Of a DNA stretch of 19,093 bases, positions 1 through 8,636 are shown one piece after another (the stretch's first letter is position 1; each line of letters opens with the position of its first letter). The stretch lies in assembly GCA_964563495.1 (NCBI GenBank), contig CAZLYK010000103.1, positions 1 to 19,093 of the forward strand, written 5' to 3'. The translations under genes were made by a program, and so were the position numbers. A model generated the notes under the pieces. It was not told where the DNA came from. It made no database searches and saw only the letters and a program-made list of their open reading frames with translations. Origin of the DNA: CAZLYK01 sp964563495. Its GTDB lineage: Bacteria > Acidobacteriota > Blastocatellia > RBC074.

Positions 1-41
1 CAGGGTAAGCATTGATTGATGACCAATGTTACCGGTGCGGT

Positions 42-114
42 TTTCAGGTTCGTGCGTCCTGTCCAGACGCCCTCCCTGACGGTCGTGCGTCTGACAGGAC
101 GCACGAAACTGAAA
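42..114. repeat. Long imperfect hairpin downstream of the kinase gene
   Basis: Bases 42-63 pair with 93-114 over 22 positions with one mismatch (48/108). After one unpaired base, 65-69 pairs again with 88-92. It lies just past the 3' end of the minus-strand kinase gene, so it may terminate that transcript or protect its end. There is no clear T-run on the exit side for a classic intrinsic terminator. Its arms contain cctgtc/gacagg like the palindrome family elsewhere in the window, but the sequence otherwise differs. Confidence 0.7.
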
Positions 115-138
115 TCCCGTTAATCCTGTCTATTTTTT
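111..138. repeat. Half copy of the caggat palindrome family
   Basis: This stretch reads gaaatcccgttaatcctgtc followed by a T-rich end. It closely matches the right arm of the copy ending near 11604. It overlaps the 3' end of the sensor kinase gene and encodes that protein's last four residues (NRQD) and its stop codon. No matching left arm of the same sequence is visible, so it looks like a solo arm or a copy fused to the hairpin at 42-114. Confidence 0.65.
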
Positions 139-1448
139 GTTTTTGAGAAAAGTATCGTGAACTGCGTCGGTTGGCCGGGCTGGCTTTCGAGTGAGAATTC
201 GAAACCGTGCTGATCGAGGATCTCCTGGACCAGGGTCAATCCGATGCCCTGGCCCTTCTCCTTGGTGCTGAAGAACGGAGTGAAAAGGTTGGCGCGCACC
301 GCGGGTGATAGGCCGCAACCCGTGTCTTCGAAACAGACAAATTCTTTTCGGTTTTGCCTGCCCGAACTGATCGTCAAAACCCCTTCCTCTCCGATCGCTT
401 CGATCGCATTCTTGACGATATTGATAAAGACCTGCTCCATCTGGCCGCGGTCGAGCAGGATCGGATCCAGTTTGGTTTGAGCGTCAAGGTTCAATTCGAT
501 TCGCCTTCGGGCGCACTCGGACTTGAAGAGCAGGGCGACATCTTCGAGCAGCTTCTGGATGTCGCAAGATTGTAGGTTTGGCTGGGGCAACCTGAAGACA
601 TCGGCAAAATTGCGCATAAAGTGATTCAACTGATCGGTGCGCGCGATGACGATTTTGAGTGCGTTTTCGAAATCCGCCCGATCATCCTCGCGCAGCTGGT
701 CGGAATAGAGCAGGCACGAATGAAGAAGGGAATTGGCCGATCCGACCGAATTGTTGACCTCGTGCGACATCATCCGGATCACTTTTTCATAGGCCGTCTT
801 TTCGGCCTGTCGCAACTCTTCCGTCATCTCCTCCATGAGAATGAAGTCGCGGGTAAAGCCGCGATCGAGAAATTGCGACCGCTGGCATTTAACCCGCCGG
901 CGGCCAAGGAGCGGGACGATCTGCGCCTCGCCGGGTTTGAGCGCGAGCAACGCTTGAGCGAATGGCGTACCCGTCTCCTCCAGTTTCTTCCCGATGAGGC
1001 TGCTTCCGGCAGCCTGAAAGATCCGCTCGGCCGCCGGGTTGATCATGGTGATCCGGCCATCGAAATCGAGCGTGATGATGCCGGAAGGCGAAGCCGTCAG
1101 CACCTTATCGAGGAAAAAGTTCTGTTCCTGCATCCGCGCCCGTTCATTTCGCAGGTGGTCGGCCATGCGGTTGTAGACCGAGATCAGGCGATCGACTTCG
1201 GGCTGTCCGACCTCACGGAAACGGGAGGTGAATTCGCTGTCCTGGATGAATTGTGCGCCGGTGTTGATCAGCTCGATCGTTCCGAACAGCCCGCGTATCA
1301 AACGCAGGCCGGTCAGGAGCGAGACGATGAAGACGGCTTCAACCGCCAGCAGCCAGATCCGGTGCTGGGAGAGCAGATAGACTGCCACGCCGGCGAAGAG
1401 CAGGTGGACCAAAATTAGGTAGACGATGAATTTGAGTCGCAAGCTCAA
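120..1448 (-). CDS. Membrane sensor histidine kinase (HAMP-PAS-HisKA-HATPase)
   Basis: A 442-aa sensor kinase that should autophosphorylate and pass phosphate to the NtrC-type regulator encoded just upstream. Two membrane helices (about residues 7-27 and 31-53) are joined by only a few residues, so there is almost no periplasmic sensor domain. A HAMP-like linker, a PAS domain (about 112-210), an H-box SHEVNN with His229, an N-box NIVKNAIEAI (Asn347), a G1 box DTGCG (375-379) and a G2 box GQGIG (399-403) follow. The HEVNN H-box resembles NtrY-like kinases that pair with sigma-54 activators. The start is TTG at 1448, 16 bp after the regulator's stop. No ATG fits, and an AGGA-like site lies about 10 bases upstream inside a repeat fragment. 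The last residues NRQD and the TAA stop come from a repeat arm. The function is confident; the signal sensed is unknown. Confidence 0.93.
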   Translation of the reverse strand: MSLRLKFIVYLILVHLLFAGVAVYLLSQHRIWLLAVEAVFIVSLLTGLRLIRGLFGTIELINTGAQFIQDSEFTSRFREVGQPEVDRLISVYNRMADHLRNERARMQEQNFFLDKVLTASPSGIITLDFDGRITMINPAAERIFQAAGSSLIGKKLEETGTPFAQALLALKPGEAQIVPLLGRRRVKCQRSQFLDRGFTRDFILMEEMTEELRQAEKTAYEKVIRMMSHEVNNSVGSANSLLHSCLLYSDQLREDDRADFENALKIVIARTDQLNHFMRNFADVFRLPQPNLQSCDIQKLLEDVALLFKSECARRRIELNLDAQTKLDPILLDRGQMEQVFINIVKNAIEAIGEEGVLTISSGRQNRKEFVCFEDTGCGLSPAVRANLFTPFFSTKEKGQGIGLTLVQEILDQHGFEFSLESQPGQPTQFTILFSKTKNRQD

Positions 1449-1454
1449 GCTAGT

Positions 1455-1472
1455 CCAGTCCTGTCTATTTTA
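1455..1472. repeat. Fragment of the caggat repeat between regulator and kinase
   Basis: The sequence ccagtcctgtctatttta is a short piece of the outer arm seen in the full palindromes. It contains the TAG stop of the response regulator and, on the minus strand, an aggact stretch placed where a ribosome binding site for the TTG-started kinase would be. It is too short to fold on its own. Confidence 0.55.
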
Positions 1473-2862
1473 TCCCGTACTTCTCGAATCTGCGGTAGAG
1501 GGCTGCGCGGCTCAAACCGAGGGCGTCGGCGACTTTGCTGATATTGCCCTGATAATGATTCATGGCTTTGACGATCATGGCTTTCTCCATGTCGTCGATC
1601 GTCATGCTGCCGACTTGCGGCAAGACATCCTTGCGTTCATCGCGTGCATCCATCTCGACCGTCAGTTCGAAATCTGCAATTTCGAGGACATCTTTTCCGC
1701 TGACCAGCAGGGCGCGTTCGAGCAGATGCTTCAGTTGCCGGATGTTGCCGGGCCAGGGCTGCTGTTGCAGCCAGCGCCGGGCGGCGTCGCCGATCCTCAG
1801 ATTCGGCCGGCGGTAGCCGGCCGACATCCCGCCGAGAAAATGATCGGCCAGGATTGGAATGTCTCCTTTACGTTCGCGCAGGGGAGGCAGGTGAATTGTA
1901 ATCAGATTGAGGCGGTAGAGCAGGTCTTCGCGGAATTGCCCAGCCGCGACCAACTCGGCCAGATTACGGTTGGTCGCCGAGATGACGCGCAGATCGACCG
2001 TCCGGGTGATGCTCGAACCGAGCACTTCATAGGTGCGATCCTGGAGCACGCGTAGGAGCTTGACCTGGGCGCTTGAGTCCAGGTCGCCGATCTCGTCGAG
2101 GAAGATCGTCCCGCCATCAGCCATCTCGAACCTCCCCTTACGGTCCTGTCGCGCGTCGGTAAAAGCGCCTTTGACGTGACCGAAGATCTCGCTCTCGAAC
2201 AGGGACGATGGGATGCCGCCGAGGTTGACTTTGACAAAGGGGCGTTCGCGGCGATGGCTGTTGCGGTGAATCGCGTTGGCGATCAGTTCTTTGCCGGTCC
2301 CGCTCTCGCCGGTGATCAAGACCGAGGCGTCAGTGGCCGCGACGCGACCGATCAGATCGAGGATGCGCAGGATCTTAGTATCCTCTCCGACGAGATCGTG
2401 GAAATCGTAGCGGGCGTCCAGTTCCTCACGGGTCACAGCATGGTCGGGTGCCCGCACCGACCTGGCTGCCGCCAGCCCGAGAGTGGTTTTGACAACCTGT
2501 GCGATCTGCTGGTGAGTCCAGGGTTTGGTGATGAAATCCGCGGCGCCGGCCCGGATGCCCTGGACGGCGAGCTGAATCGATCCCCAGGCGGTGATCAGCA
2601 CGACAGGCAAATCCGGCCGCAGAACCTTGATTTTTTTCAGCAACTCGATCCCCTCTTCGCCGGTCGTCTGGCGTGAGAAGTTCATGTCCTGCAAGACCAG
2701 ATCGTAATCTTCCTGCTCGATCCTGCTCAGCGCCTCAGCCGGAGAGGCCGCCGCCTGCGAGCGATAACCGGATTGCTTGAGCAACAAGGCGAGAGAGGTC
2801 GTCACCGACGGATCATCGTCGACAATCAGGATCAGCTCTTCTCGGCTGCGAGTCTGTTTCAT
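1465..2862 (-). CDS. Sigma-54-dependent response regulator (NtrC/AtoC type)
   Basis: A 465-aa transcription activator. The receiver domain (about 8-125) has the acidic pocket DDD at 15-17, phospho-acceptor Asp59, Thr91 and Lys113. The AAA+ domain (about 155-390) has Walker A GESGTGKE (185-192) and Walker B GTIFLDEIGD (251-260). The sigma-54 contact loop reads GAFTDA (232-237) rather than the usual GAFTGA; this variant is common in regulators of this type. The C-terminal Fis-type helix-turn-helix (about 439-465) binds DNA. It is followed 16 bp later by its kinase and lies downstream of the efflux genes, so it probably activates that operon, consistent with the sigma-54-like site at 7617-7631. 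The start is ATG at 2862 with only a weak GAG-type ribosome site. The stop TAG lies in a repeat fragment. Confidence 0.95.
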   Translation of the reverse strand: MKQTRSREELILIVDDDPSVTTSLALLLKQSGYRSQAAASPAEALSRIEQEDYDLVLQDMNFSRQTTGEEGIELLKKIKVLRPDLPVVLITAWGSIQLAVQGIRAGAADFITKPWTHQQIAQVVKTTLGLAAARSVRAPDHAVTREELDARYDFHDLVGEDTKILRILDLIGRVAATDASVLITGESGTGKELIANAIHRNSHRRERPFVKVNLGGIPSSLFESEIFGHVKGAFTDARQDRKGRFEMADGGTIFLDEIGDLDSSAQVKLLRVLQDRTYEVLGSSITRTVDLRVISATNRNLAELVAAGQFREDLLYRLNLITIHLPPLRERKGDIPILADHFLGGMSAGYRRPNLRIGDAARRWLQQQPWPGNIRQLKHLLERALLVSGKDVLEIADFELTVEMDARDERKDVLPQVGSMTIDDMEKAMIVKAMNHYQGNISKVADALGLSRAALYRRFEKYGIK

Positions 2863-2884
2863 CGCGACTCAGATCTTGCACTAA

Positions 2885-2965
2885 AATAGACAGGATTAAC
2901 AAGATTTCCACAGGATTGAACAGGATAAAAACCGGGCAGAAAAAATCCTGTCGATCCTGCCTATT
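2885..2965. repeat. Intergenic palindrome, caggat family (copy c)
   Basis: The outer arms 2885-2905 and 2945-2965 pair at 17 of 21 positions. The left side continues with further caggat units (acaggattgaacaggat). The interior holds an A-rich segment with gggcagaaaaa. It fills most of the 109-bp gap between the permease stop and the regulator start, so the operon transcript would carry a hairpin here. Its arms are less perfect than those of the copies at 5449 and 7795. Confidence 0.8.
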
Positions 2966-2971
2966 GTCTTA

Positions 2972-4173
2972 TCACTCGTAATGCAGGGCTTCGGCCGGTT
3001 GCACTTTGGTGGCCAGGCGGCTCGGATAGAGACCGCACACGATCGTCAGCAGGTAGATTGCCAATAAAGAGATCGAGATACTGGCAAAGTAGACCTTTGG
3101 GCTGGCGAACCCGAGCAGGTTGAGCAGCGGGAACTGGATCACGATGAGCAACCCGATGAGCAACCCGAAAGTGGCGATGACCAGCAATTCGCCGAGAATC
3201 TGTTGGTAGATCCGCCCCCTGGTCGCCCCTTTGGCTCGGCGCAACCCTATCTCTTTGGTCCGCTGCGTGACATTCAGCCAGAGCACTCCGGTCAGCCCCA
3301 GCCCGACCATGATCAGTAGGAACAGGGCGATCAACCCGAAAGAGGCCATCGGAATCAGGTATTCCTGAAAATTGGTTTCGCGAAACTGGGCCAACGGCTT
3401 GATCTCGAATGACCACTCCCTGGCCTCGCCCTGGAGCCGGGCGAGCAGCTTCTCCTCAAAAGCGGCAGTGGTCCCGGGGCGGACTTTGATCACCAGGCTG
3501 CGCGGTATACCAGCCTTCTCACCAATCAGATCGTTGCGATAGAAGAGATATCCGCGCATCTGTGAGAGCTCACCCTTATTGCGGTAATCTTCGATCACCC
3601 CGACCACGCGCTCCTCGACCCGCTCCTTGTCGTCGGGATTTGAAACGTCTTTGCCGATCGGGTCTTGATCGCCGAAGAACGCGCGGGCCATCTGCTGGTT
3701 GATTACCACCGGTCGATAGTTCTTCGCCCCGTCGTCCTCTTTACTGAACCACCTGCCGCGCACGACTTTCAGACCCAGAACTTCTTTCAGATCATCGGTC
3801 GCTTCATTTTGTCCATAATCGAATGTCGTCCCATCTTTGAGTTTGCGATCGGATGTCCAATCACCGCGAGTATAAGGCGCCCCCCAGACCCCGGCCGCCG
3901 ATTCGATCTCGTCGAATTCACGCAGAGCAGCAAGGAGTTGCCTCATGGTCCCCAACTGCTGCTGCGAATCTGAATTGTTGAATCTGCTCCTGGCGTCGAT
4001 ATTGATACACCAGACATGATTGTAGTCATAGCCGAGCGGCTGGCGGTAGTTGTCGGCATAGTAGACCGCAAAGACAAGTACGGCGAAGACGACGATAAAG
4101 GATAATAAGATCTCGACCGTGATCAGAAAATTGATCCGCTTGCGATTCCAGACCAGTTTGAGCAAATGCTTGA

Positions 4174-4177
<4 letters not shown>
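2972..4177 (-). CDS. FtsX/MacB-type ABC transporter permease
   Basis: A 401-aa inner-membrane permease. A cytoplasmic start (IKHLLKLVWNRKR) is followed by membrane helix 1 (about 18-42), a large periplasmic MacB_PCD-like domain (about 43-280) and three C-terminal helices (about 285-310, 340-362, 370-388) of the FtsX fold. The cytoplasmic stretch QRTKEIGLRRAKGATRGRI between helices 2 and 3 is the typical coupling region contacting the ATPase. The ATG at 4177 was chosen because it starts this topology, has a perfect AAGGAGG six bases upstream, and overlaps the preceding permease stop as ATGA; longer open frame upstream reads out of frame through the other permease. It probably forms a heterodimer with that permease. 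The substrate cannot be told from sequence. Confidence 0.92.
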
Positions 4178-5436
<1,259 letters not shown>

Positions 5437-5448
5437 ACATTGCCTCTT

Positions 5449-5552
5449 AATCGACAGGATAAACAGGATTTCAAGCGGATTAAACAGGATGTTTTTCTGC
5501 CTTGTCTTTGGTCCTGTTTAATCCGCTTGAAATCCTGTTTATCCTGTCGATT
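5449..5552. repeat. Perfect 41-bp-arm palindrome, caggat family (copy d)
   Basis: Bases 5449-5489 and 5512-5552 are perfect reverse complements (41 of 41) around a 22-base loop. The arm contains three units of the family motif (gacaggat, aacaggat, aacagga) separated by ttcaagcggatt. The loop read on the minus strand is ccaaagacaaggcagaaaaa, resembling the loops of the copies at 7795 and 11421. The element fills the ATPase-permease gap inside the efflux operon and touches the ATPase stop codon. In RNA it would form a very stable hairpin that could set the ratio of upstream to downstream gene expression. Confidence 0.95.
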
Positions 5553-6289
5553 TAATTAACTTGTCGTCCATCGAATAACCTGACGATCCGCTCGGTCTTT
5601 TCGGCCTGGCGCGGATCGTGGGTGACCATGACGATGGTGGTCTTTTCGGCTTCGACGAGGTCGCGCAGAACCTCCATGATCTCATCGCCCATCTGGCTGT
5701 CCAGGTTTCCGGTCGGTTCGTCGGCGAGCAGGATGCGCGGGTTGCCGACGATCGCTCGCGCGATCGCCACCCGCTGTTGCTGCCCGCCCGAGAGCTGGGA
5801 AGGGAAGTGGTGGACGCGCGCGTGCAGGCCGACCCGGTCCAGAGCCCGTAGAGCCAGCCGGCGCTTCTCCGCCCCGGAAATTCCCTTGCGATAAAGCAGC
5901 GGAATCTCAACATTATCGACCACGCTCAAGTCGTTGATCAGGTGGAAAGTCTGAAAGATAAAGCCTATCTCCTGGTTGCGGACGTGCGCCAGATTGCGGT
6001 CGCTGTAGGAATTGATCGGCTGACTGTTGATCGCCACCCGGCCGGTGGTCGGGACATCGAGCAAGCCAATCACGTTGAGCAGCGTGCTCTTGCCCGAACC
6101 CGATGGCCCCATGATAGAAATGAATTCGCCCGCCCCGACGGTGAGGTTGATGTTGGTCAGCGCGACGGTTTCAATGCGATCCGTGCGATAGACTTTCTCG
6201 ACGCCTTCGAGCCGGATCATGTTCGCCGCCGCTTCGATCGGCCCGGGATAAACCGCGTTGTTGATTGCCATAGTCTCCTGATTGGTCAT
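5552..6289 (-). CDS. ABC transporter ATP-binding protein (MacB/LolD type)
   Basis: A 245-aa cytoplasmic ATPase that powers the two FtsX-type permeases. It has Walker A GPSGSGKST (61-69), Q-loop Gln113, signature LSGGQ (166-170), Walker B ILLADEPTGNLDS with Asp190/Glu191, and H-loop His224. The DEPTGNLDS wording and length are typical of the MacB/LolD/FtsE group. The ATG at 6289 is preceded by GGAGGGG with seven bases of spacing. The second in-frame Met at residue 7 has no such site. The protein has about 23 extra N-terminal residues before the conserved MIRLEGVEKVY start of the fold. It lies 27 bp downstream of the adaptor gene in one operon. Confidence 0.95.
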   Translation of the reverse strand: MTNQETMAINNAVYPGPIEAAANMIRLEGVEKVYRTDRIETVALTNINLTVGAGEFISIMGPSGSGKSTLLNVIGLLDVPTTGRVAINSQPINSYSDRNLAHVRNQEIGFIFQTFHLINDLSVVDNVEIPLLYRKGISGAEKRRLALRALDRVGLHARVHHFPSQLSGGQQQRVAIARAIVGNPRILLADEPTGNLDSQMGDEIMEVLRDLVEAEKTTIVMVTHDPRQAEKTERIVRLFDGRQVN

Positions 6290-6316
6290 TTCGATTCCCC
6301 TCCGAAATATCGTCGT

Positions 6317-7561
6317 CTATTTAATCTTGACTTCCTTGACGTGCATGAAATCGGTCATATCCGAGATGATCACCTCGTCGCCGTCGAGCAGACCCTGAAC
6401 GATCTCAAAATGGTCCGCGCTCGAGATCCCGAAACGCGCCGGGGTCTTGACTGCCGTATCGCCCCGGATGACGAAGACATCCCGCAACCCCTCGCCATTG
6501 GCGAAAGGCCCTTTTTTGATTCGCAGCACCCGGTCTTTACTTTCGGTCGCAACCAGTACATCGACGCGCAGGTTCGATCGCAAGAGGGCGTTCGATTTGT
6601 TTTCGAGCGCCACGACCAGCGTGATCACACCGTTATTGACTGTCGGGTTGACCCGAGCGACGTAGCCCGAGAGCAGGTCTTCATTAACTTTGACTTTGAC
6701 CGGAAGGCCGGCCGAGAGCCGGGCGGCGTGAACATCCGAGACGGTTGCCTCGACGCGGAATGAGCTCAGATCGGCGATCCGCGCCAGGACCGCGCCTTTT
6801 TGCACCGTCGCTCCCTCTTCGTTGATGACCCAGGTCAGGACACCGTCGCGGTCTGATTTGGTGGTCGCCAATTCGAGCTGGCGACGAGCTTCCCTCCGCT
6901 CCTGTTCGAGCGTTTTCATCTCCAGGACGAGACCCTCAAGCTGGGTCCTGGTCAATTGCTGAACGTTTCGCTTCGAATCTTCCAGCTGCTTCAGTTCATA
7001 TCTGGCCTTCTCTTCGGCAAGCTCTATCTCGCGCAGACGCTCTTCGGATAACAGACCCTGTCTGTAAAGCTCACGGTTGCGCGCCGTCGCCGCCTTCGCC
7101 GATTTATATTCCAGGTTCTTGATCTCCCACTGGCTCTCCAGATTGATCAACGAATTTTCCAGATCGAGCCGGGCTTTTGTCTGCTGGTTCAACTTGAGCT
7201 CGATCTGCTGGTTGATCCTTTCGAGCCCGAGTACCGATTCATTGAGGTCGAGCTCTACGATCGGATCACCCTTGGTCAAAATCGCCCCCGGGCGTTTGAG
7301 GATCTTCAAAACACGGGCATTGACGGGCGACGACAAGACCTGCTCGAACTCGGGAACGACCGTCCCGGATGCCATGATCGTCGCTTCGACCGGACCATAA
7401 TCCACACGCGCCGTGCGTATCCGCGCGCGGCTGATCGATGGGCTGATCAGCCGGGGCCCCCAGATAAACGCCGCCCCGATCAGCGCAACTGTCGCCGCTG
7501 TCAACGCTATCCGCCTGAGCATCTGCTTTCTCTTGAATCCTGCGTCTATTTCGCGATCCAT
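6317..7561 (-). CDS. HlyD-family periplasmic adaptor (efflux membrane fusion protein)
   Basis: A 414-aa adaptor expected to link the inner-membrane ABC pump to an outer-membrane channel. An N-terminal membrane anchor (about 15-33) is followed by the first half of a lipoyl-like domain (SSPVNARVLKILKRPG), a long alpha-helical hairpin rich in Glu/Lys/Gln/Leu (about 105-235), the second lipoyl half (DGVLTWVINEEGATVQKGAVL) and a beta-barrel region. The ATG at 7561 (MDREIDAGFKRKQ) was chosen because it places a normal cytoplasmic tail before the anchor. The frame stays open 64 codons further up, but that part reads like noncoding sequence and would span the sigma-54-like site. The ribosome site is weak (GGGGG). 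It is the first gene of the efflux operon. The stop lies in aaatagac, like the repeat edge. No outer-membrane channel is encoded in the window. Confidence 0.92.
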   Translation of the reverse strand: MDREIDAGFKRKQMLRRIALTAATVALIGAAFIWGPRLISPSISRARIRTARVDYGPVEATIMASGTVVPEFEQVLSSPVNARVLKILKRPGAILTKGDPIVELDLNESVLGLERINQQIELKLNQQTKARLDLENSLINLESQWEIKNLEYKSAKAATARNRELYRQGLLSEERLREIELAEEKARYELKQLEDSKRNVQQLTRTQLEGLVLEMKTLEQERREARRQLELATTKSDRDGVLTWVINEEGATVQKGAVLARIADLSSFRVEATVSDVHAARLSAGLPVKVKVNEDLLSGYVARVNPTVNNGVITLVVALENKSNALLRSNLRVDVLVATESKDRVLRIKKGPFANGEGLRDVFVIRGDTAVKTPARFGISSADHFEIVQGLLDGDEVIISDMTDFMHVKEVKIK

Positions 7562-7616
7562 GCTTTGCCCCCAAAGACTGTCAATCTCGACTCCCGCCTT
7601 TTGACAGAGGCTGAAG

Positions 7617-7631
7617 GCAAATCTCAGGCCA
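7617..7631 (-). promoter_or_regulatory. Candidate sigma-54 promoter for the efflux operon
   Basis: On the minus strand this reads TGGCCT-GAGAT-TTGC, against the sigma-54 consensus TGGCAC-N5-TTGC. Both invariant doublets (GG at -24, GC at -12) are present at the right spacing. Transcription would start near 7605, about 45 bases before the adaptor ATG at 7561. The operon encodes an NtrC-type sigma-54 activator, which makes the match more credible. It is a motif match read by eye. Confidence 0.6.
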
Positions 7632-7692
7632 ATCGATAAAATAGTGATTTTACGGGCTTTGACTGAGCTTTTCAGATGGTTGCCTGTGCGTG

Positions 7693-7702
7693 CGTGTACA
7701 CG
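7693..7702. promoter_or_regulatory. Possible activator binding site upstream of the sigma-54 promoter
   Basis: cgtgtacacg is a perfect 10-bp palindrome about 60 bp upstream of the -24 element. A second weaker dyad, tgttc-N6-ggaca, lies at about 7708-7723. NtrC-type activators usually bind dyads 70-150 bp upstream of the start site, so both are suitably placed. Neither is a recognised site. Confidence 0.3.
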
Positions 7703-7794
7703 GCCCTGTTCAAAATCGGACAAGTCTGAGATGAGCCGCTCCATTACTTGCATCTGACGCGAGCCGCGATTAAGATGCGCTTAGATGAGAAGAA

Positions 7795-7878
7795 AATAGA
7801 GAGGATTAACCGGGTTTTCACAGGATTGAAGACAAACCATAAAAAAATCCTGTGAAAACCCGGTTAATCCTCTCTATT
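7795..7878. repeat. Perfect 33-bp-arm palindrome, caggat family (copy e)
   Basis: Bases 7795-7827 and 7846-7878 are perfect reverse complements (33 of 33) with an 18-base A-rich loop, gaagacaaaccataaaaa. The arm (aatagagaggattaaccggg and onward) differs from the other copies at many positions, yet both arms carry the same variants. It lies between the divergently transcribed adaptor operon and the gene starting at 7896, together with the 233-bp stretch holding the sigma-54-like site. Confidence 0.95.
7817..7845 (+). promoter_or_regulatory. Possible sigma-70-type promoter inside palindrome e
   Basis: TTCACA, 17 bases, then TAAAAA gives a fair -35/-10 pair (5/6 and 4/6 to consensus) spanning the inner arm and loop of the palindrome and pointing to the gene at 7896. 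AT-rich loops can mimic -10 boxes, so this is only suggestive. Confidence 0.25.
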
Positions 7879-7895
7879 CCCCATATTCAAGCAAG

Positions 7896-8153
7896 ATGGA
7901 ACGTTATCTTCGGGTCGAGATCGTTGGACGCAACGAGTTCTGGCGTAATGCAGTCTTCGTCGAGTGGGAATATCAATACCCGCAACGCAAGCTCGAGCTG
8001 GATCAGCCCGGGTTTTATCTGGTGGAAGAAGACTGGTTGGTCGATCTGCGACGCGTTGCGGGACAATGCTTTTCCCAGGTCCTTCTGGCTCCGAAAGACC
8101 TGGGACGCCGCCGGTTGTTTCGTAAACTATTTGCGCCCGACGAGCAGGATTAG
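7896..8153 (+). CDS. Unrecognised 85-aa protein
   Basis: I do not recognise this family. The product is short, soluble-looking and rich in aromatic and charged residues (MERYLRVEIVGRNEFWRNAV at the start), with no signal peptide or membrane helix. Composition is more protein-like than the overlapping minus-strand frame (about 7864-8163), which is rich in Arg and Pro. The ATG at 7896 is the only start between the palindrome end and the conserved-looking sequence, but it lacks a clear ribosome binding site. The gene ends 27 bp before the next ATG, so the two may be co-transcribed. The divergent adaptor operon lies on its other side. It is probably real, with no function assignable. Confidence 0.55.
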   Translation: MERYLRVEIVGRNEFWRNAVFVEWEYQYPQRKLELDQPGFYLVEEDWLVDLRRVAGQCFSQVLLAPKDLGRRRLFRKLFAPDEQD

Positions 8154-8180
8154 TCAATTTCATTCTGAGGTATTTTGTTG

Positions 8181-8585
8181 ATGACCAAGAATCTGATCAA
8201 ACTATTAATCACCCTCACCCTCTTTGCGGGCCTCTTGGGCTCGTCGCTCAGGACCAATGCCTATCCGCCGTTTTTGCGCCAGGCTGCAAAGTTCGGCGCC
8301 AAAAACTGCCTCTTCTGCCATAAAACCCCGGAGGGCGGTGAAGGCTGGAATGAACGCGGTCAATGGCTGATCAAGGAAAAAGAACGTCGCAACGCTGAAT
8401 CCGTCGATGTGGCATGGCTGACCGATTACAAAGAAGGCGCACCCGCCAAGGGTTCAGAGACTGATCCGGCTAAAAATTCAGCCACCGACTCCGACAAGGA
8501 TAAAGAGAAGGATAAGGATAAGGAGAAAGATAAAGATAAAGAGAAGGACAAGGAGAAAGAGTCCAAGAAGAAGGAAAAACCCTAG
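8181..8585 (+). CDS. Small exported protein with one CxxCH haem motif and a Lys/Asp/Glu tail
   Basis: A 134-aa protein with a Sec signal peptide (hydrophobic about 5-22, likely cleavage after TNA27). The mature part starts YPPFLRQAAKFGAKNC and carries a single c-type haem site CLFCH (43-47), so it is probably a periplasmic monohaem protein or electron carrier. No clear distal Met ligand is evident. The last 30 or so residues are almost only Asp, Lys and Glu in a DKDKEK pattern. The ATG at 8181 was preferred over two TTG codons just upstream, because TGAGG lies ten bases before it and the signal peptide then has a normal length. It sits 51 bp before a gluconate-2-dehydrogenase subunit-3 gene, which suggests a joint role in a periplasmic dehydrogenase. 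That link is inference. Confidence 0.85.
   Translation: MTKNLIKLLITLTLFAGLLGSSLRTNAYPPFLRQAAKFGAKNCLFCHKTPEGGEGWNERGQWLIKEKERRNAESVDVAWLTDYKEGAPAKGSETDPAKNSATDSDKDKEKDKDKEKDKDKEKDKEKESKKKEKP
8493..8579 (+). repeat. Purine-rich short-unit repeat encoding the DKDKEK tail
   Basis: Imperfect tandem copies of a gataag/gagaag hexamer run through the 3' end of the haem-protein gene. Each unit codes for Asp-Lys or Glu-Lys, so copy changes stay in frame and alter only the tail length. Confidence 0.85.
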
Positions 8586-8636
8586 AATCGATCGATTCAA
8601 TCCGATTAATCACTTCACCATATCGAGGCCTAAATT

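Noticed and set aside
7562..7753. Upstream extension of the adaptor frame to 7753
   Set aside because: It would place 64 unlikely residues before the membrane anchor and overlap the sigma-54-like promoter region.
7864..8163. 99-codon minus-strand frame opposite the 85-aa gene
   Set aside because: Arg/Pro-rich composition and its end runs into the palindrome; it looks like the antisense shadow of the plus-strand gene.
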